From a virus, in the IMG/VR virus record IMGVR_UViG_3300037248_000084, positions 1 through 44,928 of that record: DNA of 44,928 nt; one strand, written 5' to 3'. The notes beneath the pieces were generated by a model, which saw only the letters and a program-made list of their open reading frames with translations, had not been told where the DNA came from and did not search any database. The stretch's first letter is position 1, and the number at the start of each line of letters is the position of its first letter. Of the stretch, positions 21,330-30,498 are shown piece by piece. Made by a program: the position numbers and the translations under genes.

Positions 21330-22799
21330 TTATTCTCCTTCGTTCTGTAAAATTCGAATCTGTGTGGGCGCGATCACATTGACCGTGGTCCCTCCGCTGC
21401 CGCTCGATTGCAGAGCTCCAATGTCCGCGTGTCCTGTGCCGCCCGGCATCACACCCGGCCAGCCTGCGCCCTTGCACGCCGTGCCGCCTCCCGCTGTGCT
21501 GTTCAACGAGAAGTCCGTCCCGATGCTGGTGTAGGGATTCGCGGTGAGTGTTACGGTCCCAAAGCCCGCGTTCACACCCAGCGTCGGCGCGGTCCCATTA
21601 TTGTAAAAGGCATTGTTGTAGAGCAGGAACGGCGCAGCGAACCCAGTCCCCGAACCCATGTCAACGCCGTAGGTCCCGTTGGCGTCGAAGATGGAATTCG
21701 AGATTTGGAAGTATGGGTCAGTCGCCGCCTCAAACAGCAGCCCGGCGCCCGTGTTGGTGGATAGGTCACAGTGCGAAATGACCACCAGGTAGAACGCGGA
21801 ATCACCGTTTGGCGTGTCATCGAATGGGAATTTAAGCCCGTTCGCACCGTTCTTGTAAAAGATTGAATTTTCAAAAACGAACGACGCCAGGTGTGCAGGG
21901 AACGGCGCAGTCGTCCCGTTGAACCCGTCGCCTCCGTTGTTATCGATCATGCAACCGAGCAGGTAGGTGGTCGCGCCATTCTCGATGCCGTGCGAGCTGC
22001 ACGCAGTAATTCTCGTGTTGATGACCATCAGCCCATTAAAGAACCCCGTCGACGTTGACCCGCCGATTCCAATCACGAAGCCGTTGATGGTGCAGTTTTG
22101 GACCGTGACCATACAAGAATTGTGCGACGTTCCCGAAGATTTGATGCAGGTCGCTTTCGTTCCCGCAGTAGTCGTGAAGCTGATGTTCTGGAGTAGGACG
22201 TTAATTGTTTCGGTCGTCGACGGAGTGGTGTCGACCAAGTCAACCGAATTCGTGGCGGTGGTCCAGGTGAATTGCCCGTTATCGCCGCGCGTCGATGTGT
22301 AACCGATAATCGAGAACGGCACACCAGGAGACGCGTAGGACTGTAAGACAATCTGCTGCGCCGTCGTGACGGTGTATGTCCCGCTGGCCTTCACATAGAC
22401 GATGTTCGATGGGACTGAGTTCGTCGCCGCCTGCGAGACGGTCGCGAGCGCGCCGCCGATGTTCATGGTCGCGCCAGTGCCCGTGCCGGGCGAGCGGTCG
22501 AGCGTGATTGATATGGCGCTTCCCCGCGCGGTCACCTGGTACCACCCGGTCGTGATTCCTGAGCCAGACAGAAAAATGATGTTGCCCACGATGCCTGTGC
22601 TGAAGTTGCCGGTCGCGCTAGTCAAGGTCGTCGTGCCGTTGCCGACCGCGTCAGTGGTCGAGATGTCGGAGCCAACCGTGTTCTTCGAATTCTGCTGCGA
22701 GTAGTCCGTCCCAGATGAGCCGGTCACGAAGCCGCCGCCGTTCGTATCCGACCCGACCCCGGGCCGAACTTCCCACACCGAGCCTGCTGGGAGCGCCAT
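21330..22799 (-). CDS. Right-handed beta-helix tailspike (489 aa)
   Basis: Residues 100-430 show the repeating short strand and Asn/Gly turn pattern of a parallel beta-helix of the pectate-lyase type (NCTINGFVIGIGGSTSTGFF, ENSIFYKNGANGLK, ISNSIFDANGTYGVDMGSG). The N-terminus (MALPAGSVWEVRPGVGSDTN) is the typical start of phage or prophage spike proteins. It probably binds or cleaves host surface polysaccharide. No catalytic residues can be assigned. Confidence 0.78.
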   Translation of the reverse strand: MALPAGSVWEVRPGVGSDTNGGGFVTGSSGTDYSQQNSKNTVGSDISTTDAVGNGTTTLTSATGNFSTGIVGNIIFLSGSGITTGWYQVTARGSAISITLDRSPGTGTGATMNIGGALATVSQAATNSVPSNIVYVKASGTYTVTTAQQIVLQSYASPGVPFSIIGYTSTRGDNGQFTWTTATNSVDLVDTTPSTTETINVLLQNISFTTTAGTKATCIKSSGTSHNSCMVTVQNCTINGFVIGIGGSTSTGFFNGLMVINTRITACSSHGIENGATTYLLGCMIDNNGGDGFNGTTAPFPAHLASFVFENSIFYKNGANGLKFPFDDTPNGDSAFYLVVISHCDLSTNTGAGLLFEAATDPYFQISNSIFDANGTYGVDMGSGTGFAAPFLLYNNAFYNNGTAPTLGVNAGFGTVTLTANPYTSIGTDFSLNSTAGGGTACKGAGWPGVMPGGTGHADIGALQSSGSGGTTVNVIAPTQIRILQNEGE

Positions 22800-23020
22800 T
22801 AAATCACCACCGCGTAATCGACCATTTCGTATTTGTCCCAGCCCTGCTTTGCCGCGTGCTCTGCCAACGTCGCGCGGTTCATCCCGATTGCCAGAATGTT
22901 TTTCTGGTCATCGAGCAACACCGTCGCGAATGGATGCGGGCTTCTGAGGTGCTCGCGTACGTGCTGCTTCCGCCGTTTGAATTCCTTGAACGCATCACGC
23001 TTTATAGATTTCTGGCTCAT
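22799..23020 (-). CDS. Small hypothetical protein (73 aa)
   Basis: The basic N-terminal helix (MSQKSIKRDAFKEFKRRKQH) precedes a small alpha/beta part (ATVLLDDQKNILAIGMNRAT). It overlaps the preceding tail gene by 4 bases and abuts the spike. No family was recognised; being tucked between tail genes it may be a chaperone or assembly factor. Confidence 0.55.
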   Translation of the reverse strand: MSQKSIKRDAFKEFKRRKQHVREHLRSPHPFATVLLDDQKNILAIGMNRATLAEHAAKQGWDKYEMVDYAVVI

Positions 23021-23418
23021 AACTCAAAAACCTCGTTTCCGAAAAAGGTGCAGGTGATGTTTCCGCCCGTCGAGGTCAGGGGCAACCCCACCGCGACATT
23101 GATGAGCGCGATGAGCGGCGACGTCGACGACGACCCGGTGTCCACGTAAATAATCAAGTACGTCGCCACATCGCCCGAGGTCACGCCCAAAAACACGATG
23201 GGATTGGCCGAGCACACACCTGCGTTGGAAGACAGCCCAGTCAGCGCGACTCCCGACGAGATAATATCCCCGCCTGCGATGACGGAAAGAAACTGGTCGG
23301 TCGCGAGATTCGGAACGTACGAACTCGTTACCAGGATGGCTTTGAGGTTCGCTGAGTTCCAATCGATTCCGCCCGTGGCGAACAGCTCGCGCCCGTGGTC
23401 GTAAAGTGTGTTCGCCAT
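23017..23418 (-). CDS. Conserved tail protein (133 aa)
   Basis: MANTLYDHGRELFATGGIDW and the later STSPLIALINVAVGLPLTST are typical of a small siphovirus tail protein found directly downstream of tape-measure genes. The ATG abuts the tape-measure stop. It is beta-rich and probably part of the distal tail. Confidence 0.72.
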   Translation of the reverse strand: MANTLYDHGRELFATGGIDWNSANLKAILVTSSYVPNLATDQFLSVIAGGDIISSGVALTGLSSNAGVCSANPIVFLGVTSGDVATYLIIYVDTGSSSTSPLIALINVAVGLPLTSTGGNITCTFFGNEVFEL

Positions 23419-26400
23419 TAGATTTTCACCCCCGCTTGACGAAGCTGCGCGACCATCTGCGGCATGACTAAATTGGTGAGCTGCTGCGCGGCGTTCTGTC
23501 CGACCACAGTTCCGGCGTTGATGGTGATGTTGAGATTCACGGGAGGTGTCGTCGTTCCGTAGGATTGCCCGGTGAATGGATTCGTGCCGCTCAATCCAAG
23601 GCCGACGTTTGAGCTGTAGTCGATGGGTTCGCCCGGCCCCGCTGAAGCTCCCGCGAAGTTATTCGAGGAACCCTGCGCACCCGCCGCGGTGTTGGCGTTC
23701 TGGTTCCAGACCCATGTCCCGTTTGCGTAATCGGGTTGCCATGCTCCCGTTGCAATCTGCAGCGGTGTCAAGCCGGTCGGCGGCGCGGTCGGCGCGGCAG
23801 GCATCGAGACGTTTGTGCTTGAGCTTGATTGGTTCGGATTCCCGACACTTCCGCTCCCAGTAGCGTTCTGGACGGCGCTCGCAGCCTGAAGCGCTGCGGC
23901 CCACAGTTGGTTCAATTGCTGCTGCGTAGCGGTTCCAGACACAAGCGCGTTATTGAAAGCATTCGTGGCGTTCGTTGAATCCGCGACCGCTGAGTAGAAA
24001 TTCTGCTGGGCGGTGGTGAGTTGGTTCGCCTGAATCCCCAGCCCCGCGATTTCCTGTGCTGCTGTGTCACTGGTGGTTTGCGCTTGCCACATCCCTTGAG
24101 CGAGCGCGCTCGCCGCGCTGGTGGTAACGTTCGCGCTCCCCACCAGGTCATCAAGTGTTCCGGCTGCATCCTGCGCGGCCTGCCAGAGCTGCGTGAGTTG
24201 GCCTGACGTCGAAGTCCCAGAGTTGAGCGCGTTGTAAAAAGCGTTGGTCGCGTTCGTGGAATCTGCCAGGGCGCTTTCGTAATTCTGCTGCGCCGCTGTG
24301 AGTTCCCCAGCGTTGGCGCCAAACTTTGAGATTTCGTTGGCCGCTGAGTCGCTCGTCGTCAAAAGCGCCTGCATGACCGGAATCGCGGCAGTGGTCGCGG
24401 TGGTGGTGGCTGCGATCGCAGCGCCCAGATTCGCAATCGTCGGGATGGCGTTTCCGAGAGCAGTCCCGGAGACTTGCAGATTCGAGGTGTACGCCTGCAT
24501 CACGGGGATGGACGAGTTGGTCGCGGTGGTCGACGAGGTGACCGCCGCTGTGTTGGCGGTGATGGCGCTGGTGTTGGCGGTGGTGACCGACGAACTACCA
24601 GAACTCGACGACGATGTGGCGTCTGGCGTAATAGTGAACCCGCCGCCGATGGTGCCGTTGTCAATCGCCGTCATCGTCTCGCCCTTGTGGGCTGCGTTGA
24701 ACGAGGCGACATACTCCGCGATGGTGACGAAATCGTTATTGCCGACCTGGACGTATCCCAGCGCCGCGGCCATCTTGTCGATGACATCGGCGGGCGCGCC
24801 CATCGCCGCGTACATCGAGAGCGTGTCGGCTGCGCTGGTGTTCGACATCCCTCCAGCGCCGGTCATGTTGTCGTTCCCCACCTGCCCCATTGCGTTTCCG
24901 AGGCCAGAGAGCGCCACCGATGCGTTTTGCGCCGCTGTGGTGATTCCGTTGAGTGAGCCGATGTAGCTCTGGTTCGAATTGCTTCCGTTGTTCGCCGCCT
25001 GAATCTGCTGGTTGATCGCCGCCGTCAAAGCGATGATGGCCGGGTTGGTGCTGTTCGTCGTCGCGCCAATTGAGGTGATAGTGATTCCCAACGCGGCGCC
25101 CGCCGTGGTCGCATCCTTCAGGGCGTTCTGTAAAGCGAGCTGGCCTGAGATGGTGGTCTGCGTTGTGGCGTTCAGTGATGTGAACGCGCCCACCATGTTT
25201 TCGAGATTCGTGACCTGATTCTTTCCGGCGTTGGTCAACTGCGTTATTGTGTTCGCGACGGTTTGGTAGGTCGACCCGAGGTCGATTTGGGCTTGCTGGG
25301 CACGCGCGGCCGCTGCCGCGTTGTCGACCATCGATTGACTGTGAGCTTGCGTCGCTGCGGTTGCGTCCTTCGCGGCGCCGCTTTGCTTTTCAAGTCCTGT
25401 GACGAGCTGCTGAAGCCACGCCGGAAGCGCCGACATCGACTGAACCCATTTTCCGTTCACGTCGACAAGCGGCCCGGTCGTTCCAAGGATCGCGTTCAGT
25501 TGGTTGATGTACGCCTGAAGCGCTGGTGTCGCCTTTGTCCCAGCTTCAGCGGTGAACCCGAACCCGTTAGCCGTCTGGGTGAGCTGAATCCCCATCGAGG
25601 TCGCTTCTTGCGTAATCGCCAGGAACGCCGCTCGCGTAGCATCGACCTGCGCGATGGTGGGTTGCTGGATTTGGGCGAATTTAGAGAACGCCCCGACATT
25701 GTCGGTAAGGGTTGTGGCTTGCTTTTCTGCCGCCGTGGTGAAAAGCGCCATCTGGCCGGCAATCGTTGTGACCGCAATCCCGACCTTAGTTCCCGCCGCT
25801 TCCCACTGCTTGTACACGTCCGCGAGCTGGGCGGTGACATCCACGCCACTTTTCTGCAAGGTGAGCAGCGTTCCGTACGCGGCGCCCAACTGCTGATAGC
25901 TCGCGTACGCCTGGTTGGTGGTGACCTGGACTTGAGCGAGGATGCCGTTATAGTCGGCGAACGAATTCCCGGAAGCTTTCGCGGCCGCTTCCAATTTCGT
26001 GTACGCTTCCGCCTGAAGATTGACCGACCCCGTTCCGTTAGCAACTGCTGCGTTCACAGTCGAAAACACAGCCAGCAAGGATTGAAACTTTTCCTGCGCG
26101 AGCGCGAGGTTTTGTGTCACCCCCGCGATGGTGTCGCCGTAGTTTTTAGCGTGCGGTGTTGCGGCCTGGGTTGCGTTGCCTAGCGCGACTTGCGCGCGCG
26201 TGACGACTTCGAGCGCGGTAGCATACTGCTGCGTTCCCGGTGTTGCGGCATCCAGTGCGACCTTGGCGAGCTGAAGATTTAGGCTGGATTGCTGGATTGC
26301 GGAATTCGCATCCATCTGCTTCTTGACCAGCCCAGTGAACCCAGCGGTTAGCTCGCCGAGCTTGTTGGTGACGTCTACGACGCTGCTGCTTGCGGTGGTG

Positions 26401-28025
26401 GCGTTCTGAGCGAAGGTTGCAAGCTGCGGAGCAACGCTCGCCAGATTAGCGTCCAGCCCTTGCAGCATGGTGTTCATGTCGCCCAAGTCCGGGTTTAGTT
26501 CGTTAACTGTTCCCGCGACCGCGAGCGTTTGCGTCTCGAAAGGCTGCGCGCTCTCGGTGGCGCTCTCAAACCATTTCCCGAGTTGCCAGCCCACAAGAGT
26601 TCCGATGATGGCCGCCAGCCCAGCCAGCGCCGCGCCTGCCGCGATGCTGCCGGCGCCCATCGAACCGGTGGCTACGGCTGCTTCCTCGGCTGCAATTGCG
26701 TGCCGGCCTTCCGCTACGGCCGCTTCTGTGGATGCGACCGCTTCCGCTTCCGCGCCCGCCGCTGCTCCCCCTTCAGCGATACCCAGCGCCACCATGATTT
26801 CGGTGAGAGCGGACCCTGCCGATTGCAGGCCAATCCACCCGAAGCCGAGCGCCGCAACCCCAGCCGTAACCGGAACGATAGCGGCCGCCACCAGTCCGAG
26901 CGAAACCGCCACGTCTTTTACTGGCGTTGGCAGCTCATTGAAGACCTCGATGGCGCTTTGGACACCAGAGAGAACAGCTTTCCCGAATGCGAGGATATCG
27001 CCGACGACCGGCGCCAACGCTTGCCCGACGCCCACCATGACCTCTTCGAATTGGTTCTGGAAGATTTGCCACTGGCCTGCGATGCCCTGTGCCTGAGCGA
27101 TCGCGGAACCGGCAAACTTCGTCATTGCGGCTTCGAGGGTCGTGATGCGCTCGGTCTGGTCCATCGCCAGGAAAGCCGCCTTGACCGCTGTCGAAGCAAC
27201 ACCCATCACGTCGGCCATCTGCTGCGTGCTGATTCCGAGTTGAACCAAGGTGCGGGCGCTCACCGTCCCCGAGAGGGTCATCCGATCAAACGAGTTCGCA
27301 ACCTGGCTGAACTGGTTCCCGGTCGCCGCTGCCGCATCCGCTACGGCCTGCATTACGCCCGGGATTTGCTCGGCCAAAACCCCGAGCGCGACCATCTTCT
27401 GGATGGTGGGTGCGATTTCAGGGAATGCGAACGGCTCAGTGGCGGCGAGCTGCTTCACCTCCTCAATGATGGTGTCGGCTTCCTCAGCCGACTTGGTGAG
27501 CTGCGTTAGCCCAATGGTGACGCTTTGAACCGTCCCGTACGCGCTAAGAGCTTCCTGGCCGAATTCCTTCAGCCCTTCGGTGACGGCGAGAGCCTCGCCC
27601 AGCGCCAGGAACCCTTCTGCGAGCCCTTCAACCCCGCCCTCGGCTTCGTTCGCATCCGCTGCCGCGGTGCCGGCCGAATCCCCGAACCCCCCCAGGGAAC
27701 CGCCTGCGGTCGTCGCGGCATCGCCAACCTCGTTTAGCGAGGCACCCAGCGGCGCAGCAGCGTCATCTAAGCCGCTCGCTCCGTCGATGCTACTCTGTGC
27801 AGCCTGCCCGAAAGACGCTACGTCTCCGCTCGCTGTTGATGCGGCATCCCCTATTGCGGCGATCGAGGCGGCCAGTTCCGACCCGGCGTCTGGGACGTTA
27901 AACGCGCTTTCGATGGCTGAGGCCCCGGCAACGGCTTCAGATTGGGCTTGCTCGATGGCATCCGACAGCTCGGAGTAATCCCCTGTGATTTCAACAGATA
28001 GCGAGCCTAGTACTTCGTCTGCCAT
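23418..28025 (-). CDS. Tail tape-measure protein (1535 aa)
   Basis: This is the largest gene, with the Ala/Thr/Ser/Gln-rich helical composition of tape measures. The conserved N-terminal region is at about 165-350 (AATEPFAFPEIAPTIQKMVA, SFDRMTLSGTVSARTLVQLG). Hydrophobic stretches are near 370-410 and 455-490. The C-terminus holds two tandem approximately 90-aa repeats. At the usual 0.15 nm per residue the tail would be about 230 nm. It is preceded by tail chaperones and followed by tail-tip genes. Confidence 0.92.
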   Translation of the reverse strand: MADEVLGSLSVEITGDYSELSDAIEQAQSEAVAGASAIESAFNVPDAGSELAASIAAIGDAASTASGDVASFGQAAQSSIDGASGLDDAAAPLGASLNEVGDAATTAGGSLGGFGDSAGTAAADANEAEGGVEGLAEGFLALGEALAVTEGLKEFGQEALSAYGTVQSVTIGLTQLTKSAEEADTIIEEVKQLAATEPFAFPEIAPTIQKMVALGVLAEQIPGVMQAVADAAAATGNQFSQVANSFDRMTLSGTVSARTLVQLGISTQQMADVMGVASTAVKAAFLAMDQTERITTLEAAMTKFAGSAIAQAQGIAGQWQIFQNQFEEVMVGVGQALAPVVGDILAFGKAVLSGVQSAIEVFNELPTPVKDVAVSLGLVAAAIVPVTAGVAALGFGWIGLQSAGSALTEIMVALGIAEGGAAAGAEAEAVASTEAAVAEGRHAIAAEEAAVATGSMGAGSIAAGAALAGLAAIIGTLVGWQLGKWFESATESAQPFETQTLAVAGTVNELNPDLGDMNTMLQGLDANLASVAPQLATFAQNATTASSSVVDVTNKLGELTAGFTGLVKKQMDANSAIQQSSLNLQLAKVALDAATPGTQQYATALEVVTRAQVALGNATQAATPHAKNYGDTIAGVTQNLALAQEKFQSLLAVFSTVNAAVANGTGSVNLQAEAYTKLEAAAKASGNSFADYNGILAQVQVTTNQAYASYQQLGAAYGTLLTLQKSGVDVTAQLADVYKQWEAAGTKVGIAVTTIAGQMALFTTAAEKQATTLTDNVGAFSKFAQIQQPTIAQVDATRAAFLAITQEATSMGIQLTQTANGFGFTAEAGTKATPALQAYINQLNAILGTTGPLVDVNGKWVQSMSALPAWLQQLVTGLEKQSGAAKDATAATQAHSQSMVDNAAAAARAQQAQIDLGSTYQTVANTITQLTNAGKNQVTNLENMVGAFTSLNATTQTTISGQLALQNALKDATTAGAALGITITSIGATTNSTNPAIIALTAAINQQIQAANNGSNSNQSYIGSLNGITTAAQNASVALSGLGNAMGQVGNDNMTGAGGMSNTSAADTLSMYAAMGAPADVIDKMAAALGYVQVGNNDFVTIAEYVASFNAAHKGETMTAIDNGTIGGGFTITPDATSSSSSGSSSVTTANTSAITANTAAVTSSTTATNSSIPVMQAYTSNLQVSGTALGNAIPTIANLGAAIAATTTATTAAIPVMQALLTTSDSAANEISKFGANAGELTAAQQNYESALADSTNATNAFYNALNSGTSTSGQLTQLWQAAQDAAGTLDDLVGSANVTTSAASALAQGMWQAQTTSDTAAQEIAGLGIQANQLTTAQQNFYSAVADSTNATNAFNNALVSGTATQQQLNQLWAAALQAASAVQNATGSGSVGNPNQSSSSTNVSMPAAPTAPPTGLTPLQIATGAWQPDYANGTWVWNQNANTAAGAQGSSNNFAGASAGPGEPIDYSSNVGLGLSGTNPFTGQSYGTTTPPVNLNITINAGTVVGQNAAQQLTNLVMPQMVAQLRQAGVKI
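23830..24359 (-). repeat. Two tandem ~90-aa repeats inside the tape measure
   Basis: Units start at TTSDSAANEIS (24359) and TTSDTAAQEIAG (about 24078) and share LTxAQQNxxSAxADSTNATNAF followed by LxQLWxAA. The period is about 281 bp. A second, older duplication (VGAF...TxxGIxLTxT) is visible further upstream in the gene. Confidence 0.75.
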
Positions 28026-28430
28026 TTAGGTAAGTGAGGTGCTGATGTTCGATTTGAACAGGTCGAGAATTGCCCCTTTGTTTTCATCAAGAGCCGGGCG
28101 CATGTAGGGCTGCGCTACCTGCCCGGCTTTGTCCTCGACGTGCGCGTACGGCGCGCTGGGGTCGCCGCGGCGCCCAGTCCCGTACTCCACGTACTCGGCG
28201 TACGGCATGTGCGGACCCACGGTTCCCACGACGGTCTTACCTGTGTCGTCGACGCTGGTCGTGATGGAGTCCCGAAGAGCCCCGGTTTCAACCGGGCACA
28301 TCGCTTGCGCGCTTTGCTGAATCAGGTTCACCACGGCCTGGACGGACGCCTTGACGCCGGGCGCCACCTTCGCGGGCACGAACTGCCCCGAGGAGTTCCT
28401 AGGCGTGAAAACCGCGCGCGCGCCGATCAC
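28026..28430 (-). CDS. HK97 gp10-like tail-completion/neck protein (134 aa)
   Basis: The sequence has CPVETGALRDSITTSVDDTG followed later by YAEYVEYGTGRRG and QPYMRPALDENK, the classic gp10-family pattern (P-x-x-T-G-x-L-R-x-S ... Y-x-x-x-x-E-Y-G-T). It participates in head-tail joining or tail completion. The start is GTG overlapping the upstream stop as GTGA. Its position next to the tape measure rather than the connector block is a mild departure from the usual order. Confidence 0.88.
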   Translation of the reverse strand: MIGARAVFTPRNSSGQFVPAKVAPGVKASVQAVVNLIQQSAQAMCPVETGALRDSITTSVDDTGKTVVGTVGPHMPYAEYVEYGTGRRGDPSAPYAHVEDKAGQVAQPYMRPALDENKGAILDLFKSNISTSLT

Positions 28431-28714
28431 GCTACCCGCCCGGCGAAGCCCATCTTCTCAATGCGGTCCATCTTTTCAAACGCCGCCACCCACTCAGCCA
28501 GCTCGGAAGGCTCCCCGAGCACCCACTGAAGCGAATCGATCATGCGCCCGAGAATGACCACCTTTTGCTTGTTCTCGTCGCGGAGGTCTTCGATTTTCTT
28601 CCGGTCGCCTTCGATGACGACGCCTGCGCGTGGTGGTGCGCACGCCGCGATCGCGCCTTCACGCGCACTGTAGAGATGTCGGAGCGTTGCCCTGATTTCC
28701 TGCTGCTGTTTCAA
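28427..28714 (-). CDS. Small helical tail-region protein (95 aa)
   Basis: The TTG at 28714 overlaps the stop of the chaperone frameshift frame as TTGA and has GAGGGG upstream. The product (MKQQQEIRATLRHLYSAREG) is helical with a central KKIEDLRDENKQKVVIL coiled coil. It overlaps the gp10 gene by 4 bases. No family was recognised. Confidence 0.55.
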   Translation of the reverse strand: MKQQQEIRATLRHLYSAREGAIAACAPPRAGVVIEGDRKKIEDLRDENKQKVVILGRMIDSLQWVLGEPSELAEWVAAFEKMDRIEKMGFAGRVA

Positions 28715-29279
28715 TTGATGCCCCTCTCTGCTTTTTCCTTGTCGGTCATCCGCGCCCACTTGGGCAATATCGATTCATCGAAGTTCCCGGAGCGAATCAG
28801 CTTCTCAATCCGGGCGTCTCTGCCTTTCATAAACACTAGGTCCGCGTGGTCCTGCTCGGCCTGCCGCGCCGCATCGTAGGAATCCGGCAACCCGGCGAGC
28901 CTCCGGGCCCGCAACCGAGCGACGTCGGCGGCCGTCTGCGGCTTATCGGAAACCGGACCGCCCATGAAATCCTCGAGCTGGTACGGCTGTTTGTTTTTCT
29001 TGGTGAAGTGTGGAGCGTTGAGGCGGTCTATCTTTTCAGATAGCCAGCGCCTACCCTGCGCTTCGAGGTAGTCGGCCATGACAGCGCGTCTTGCCTCGAA
29101 CTCTCGCGGGGTCAATGCCCACGATTCAGCGGTCAACATCCCAAGGCCCCAAGGCGCGGGCGACGTGGCGAAGGCCCACGAACGGAGCCACGGGTCTACT
29201 GCTTCAACGTTGTCGATTCCGCGAGCGCTTTCGCTGCCGCCTGCGCGGACGCTTGTGCTTGAAGTGACGGCAGCACAAC
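28711..29279 (-). CDS. Tail assembly chaperone, T part of the G-T frameshift product
   Basis: This frame is open through the 3' end of the G gene and lacks a convincing start, as expected for the T part made by -1 frameshifting. Slippage on GGGAAAA (29286-29280) would join 93 residues of G to 189 residues here, giving a 282-aa GT protein. It contains PWGLGMLTAESWALTPREFE and a highly charged helical C-terminus, typical of gpT-like segments. It recruits tail tube subunits to the tape measure and is absent from mature virions in relatives. Confidence 0.75.
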
Positions 29280-29558
29280 TTTTCCCCACGCCTCGACGAG
29301 CTTGGCGTGGATGTCGTTCCGCTGGTCGTACGCGAGCTCCGCGAGTTCTTCGTGGGAGCCTTCGAACCCGATGACGACATGCAGCACGTCGATGATGTTC
29401 GAAAGCGTGCAGGTCGAGCCTTGCGGGGTGAACCGGGGCGAGAACTGAATCCCCATCTTGTCGAGACGGTAGAGCATCCCGCGTGTGAACTTGACGGTGT
29501 ACTTCTTTCCGCCCAGCTCGATTTCCGGGAACTCGCCCGGCGCTTTTGTTTCGTCCAT
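29196..29558 (-). CDS. Tail assembly chaperone, G protein (120 aa)
   Basis: The ATG at 29558 has AAAGGGG upstream. MDETKAPGEFPEIELGGKKY followed by RGMLYRLDKMGIQF and DVLHVVIGFEG fit the gpG class of tail assembly chaperones. The gene lies between the tail tube and the tape measure, its conserved place. The 3' part overlaps the T frame, and a GGGAAAA slippery heptamer in the zero frame (G-GGA-AAA) allows a -1 shift. Confidence 0.82.
   Translation of the reverse strand: MDETKAPGEFPEIELGGKKYTVKFTRGMLYRLDKMGIQFSPRFTPQGSTCTLSNIIDVLHVVIGFEGSHEELAELAYDQRNDIHAKLVEAWGKVVLPSLQAQASAQAAAKALAESTTLKQ
29280..29286 (-). promoter_or_regulatory. Programmed -1 frameshift slippery site GGGAAAA
   Basis: In the G frame the codons are TGG-GGA-AAA-GTT; slipping back one base gives GGG-AAA-AGT and enters the T frame. 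The heptamer fits X-XXY-YYZ and differs from the lambda G/GT site GGGAAAG only in the last base. The overlap of the two frames is about 90 bases. Confidence 0.8.
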
Positions 29559-29568
29559 GACTGCCCCT

Positions 29569-30051
29569 TTACACGAAGAATGGATTCTGGTCGCTGATGC
29601 CCATCGTGACCTGCGCCTCAAACACCCCGGCCACTTTGCCGGTGATTCCGAACGAGGTCGTGAAGGCCATGAAGGAATCGGCTGGCGTGTTGCCGTTCAA
29701 ATCGGCCGGGTACGACACCTCGGTTTGTCGCAGCAGGCGCTTGATGAGCAGATACCGCAGCCCCGCGGTGACCGCGCCGGCGTCCGGCGAGTTGCGGTGA
29801 GACGGCTCTTCGGGAACCCAGAACACCTTGAAGGTCGGCTCGCCCGGGTCCACAATGGTCGGCTGCCGCCGTACGAATTGGTCGCCCACGTTGGTCACCA
29901 TGACGACCGTCGACTTCATCGCCTGGTTGTACTCTTCCTGGTTCGCGATGATGTTCAACGTGTCGGGTGAGCCGGAAGTCCCGATAGACAGCGTCAGCCC
30001 GGTAATCGGCAGAGATGCGCCGAGGACGGAAGTCGATACACCTGAAGGCAT
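29569..30051 (-). CDS. Major tail tube protein (160 aa)
   Basis: The protein has an AGGAG ribosome site and starts MPSGVSTSVLGASLPITGLT. It is beta-rich with a C-terminal block (FGITGKVAGVFEAQVTMGIS) like tail tube subunits, and sits immediately before the tail chaperones. It would polymerise into the inner tube around the tape measure. Identification rests on fold character and position. Confidence 0.72.
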   Translation of the reverse strand: MPSGVSTSVLGASLPITGLTLSIGTSGSPDTLNIIANQEEYNQAMKSTVVMVTNVGDQFVRRQPTIVDPGEPTFKVFWVPEEPSHRNSPDAGAVTAGLRYLLIKRLLRQTEVSYPADLNGNTPADSFMAFTTSFGITGKVAGVFEAQVTMGISDQNPFFV

Positions 30052-30063
30052 TTTAGTTTTCTC

Positions 30064-30495
30064 CTAAGAAAGCTCGTTGTTCCAAATCATCGCGTCGACC
30101 GACACCCAGTACGTAATCGGTGCGGTTTGCGCTTGGCTCTTCCCGATGCGCGCGTTTACAACACGATTCGGTCGGAGCAGCGATGGCGAACCTGGCGGCG
30201 CAAAAGCGCTGAAGGTCGTTAAGAAATTGATAATGGCGTTCTTGACCGCCTTCGCTCCCTCGAGCGACGTATCCCAAATCGTGAACTGCACTCGATAGAG
30301 ACACAGCGTGGGAAGAAGCGCCGTCCCGTATTGCGGAACCTGCGAAATCTCCATGACCTCGACCAGCGGTTGCGAAGCTCCCGGAGGTGCTTGCGGCCCA
30401 AACCAGCAGAAGACCCCACCAGAAGTGAGCAGCGCAGCGAGCGAAGGATTCGCCGCGGCCTGCGTTCGAAGTTTGACGACCAAGGAAGTTGACAT
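30064..30495 (-). CDS. Tail terminator-like protein (143 aa)
   Basis: The order (connector, this gene, tail tube) and the pattern GVFCWFGPQAPPGASQPLVE, then LCLYRVQFTIWDTSLEGAKA, fit the DUF3168/gpU-like tail terminator group. It would cap the tail tube at the head end. The ATG at 30495 lies 4 bases after the preceding stop with weak ribosome signals. Confidence 0.65.
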   Translation of the reverse strand: MSTSLVVKLRTQAAANPSLAALLTSGGVFCWFGPQAPPGASQPLVEVMEISQVPQYGTALLPTLCLYRVQFTIWDTSLEGAKAVKNAIINFLTTFSAFAPPGSPSLLRPNRVVNARIGKSQAQTAPITYWVSVDAMIWNNELS

Positions 30496-30498
30496 TCA

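Noticed and set aside
24298-27978. Long plus-strand reading frames opposite the tape measure
   Set aside because: They are GC-rich antisense shadows with biased low-complexity composition and no ribosome sites; the tape measure on the other strand explains the region.
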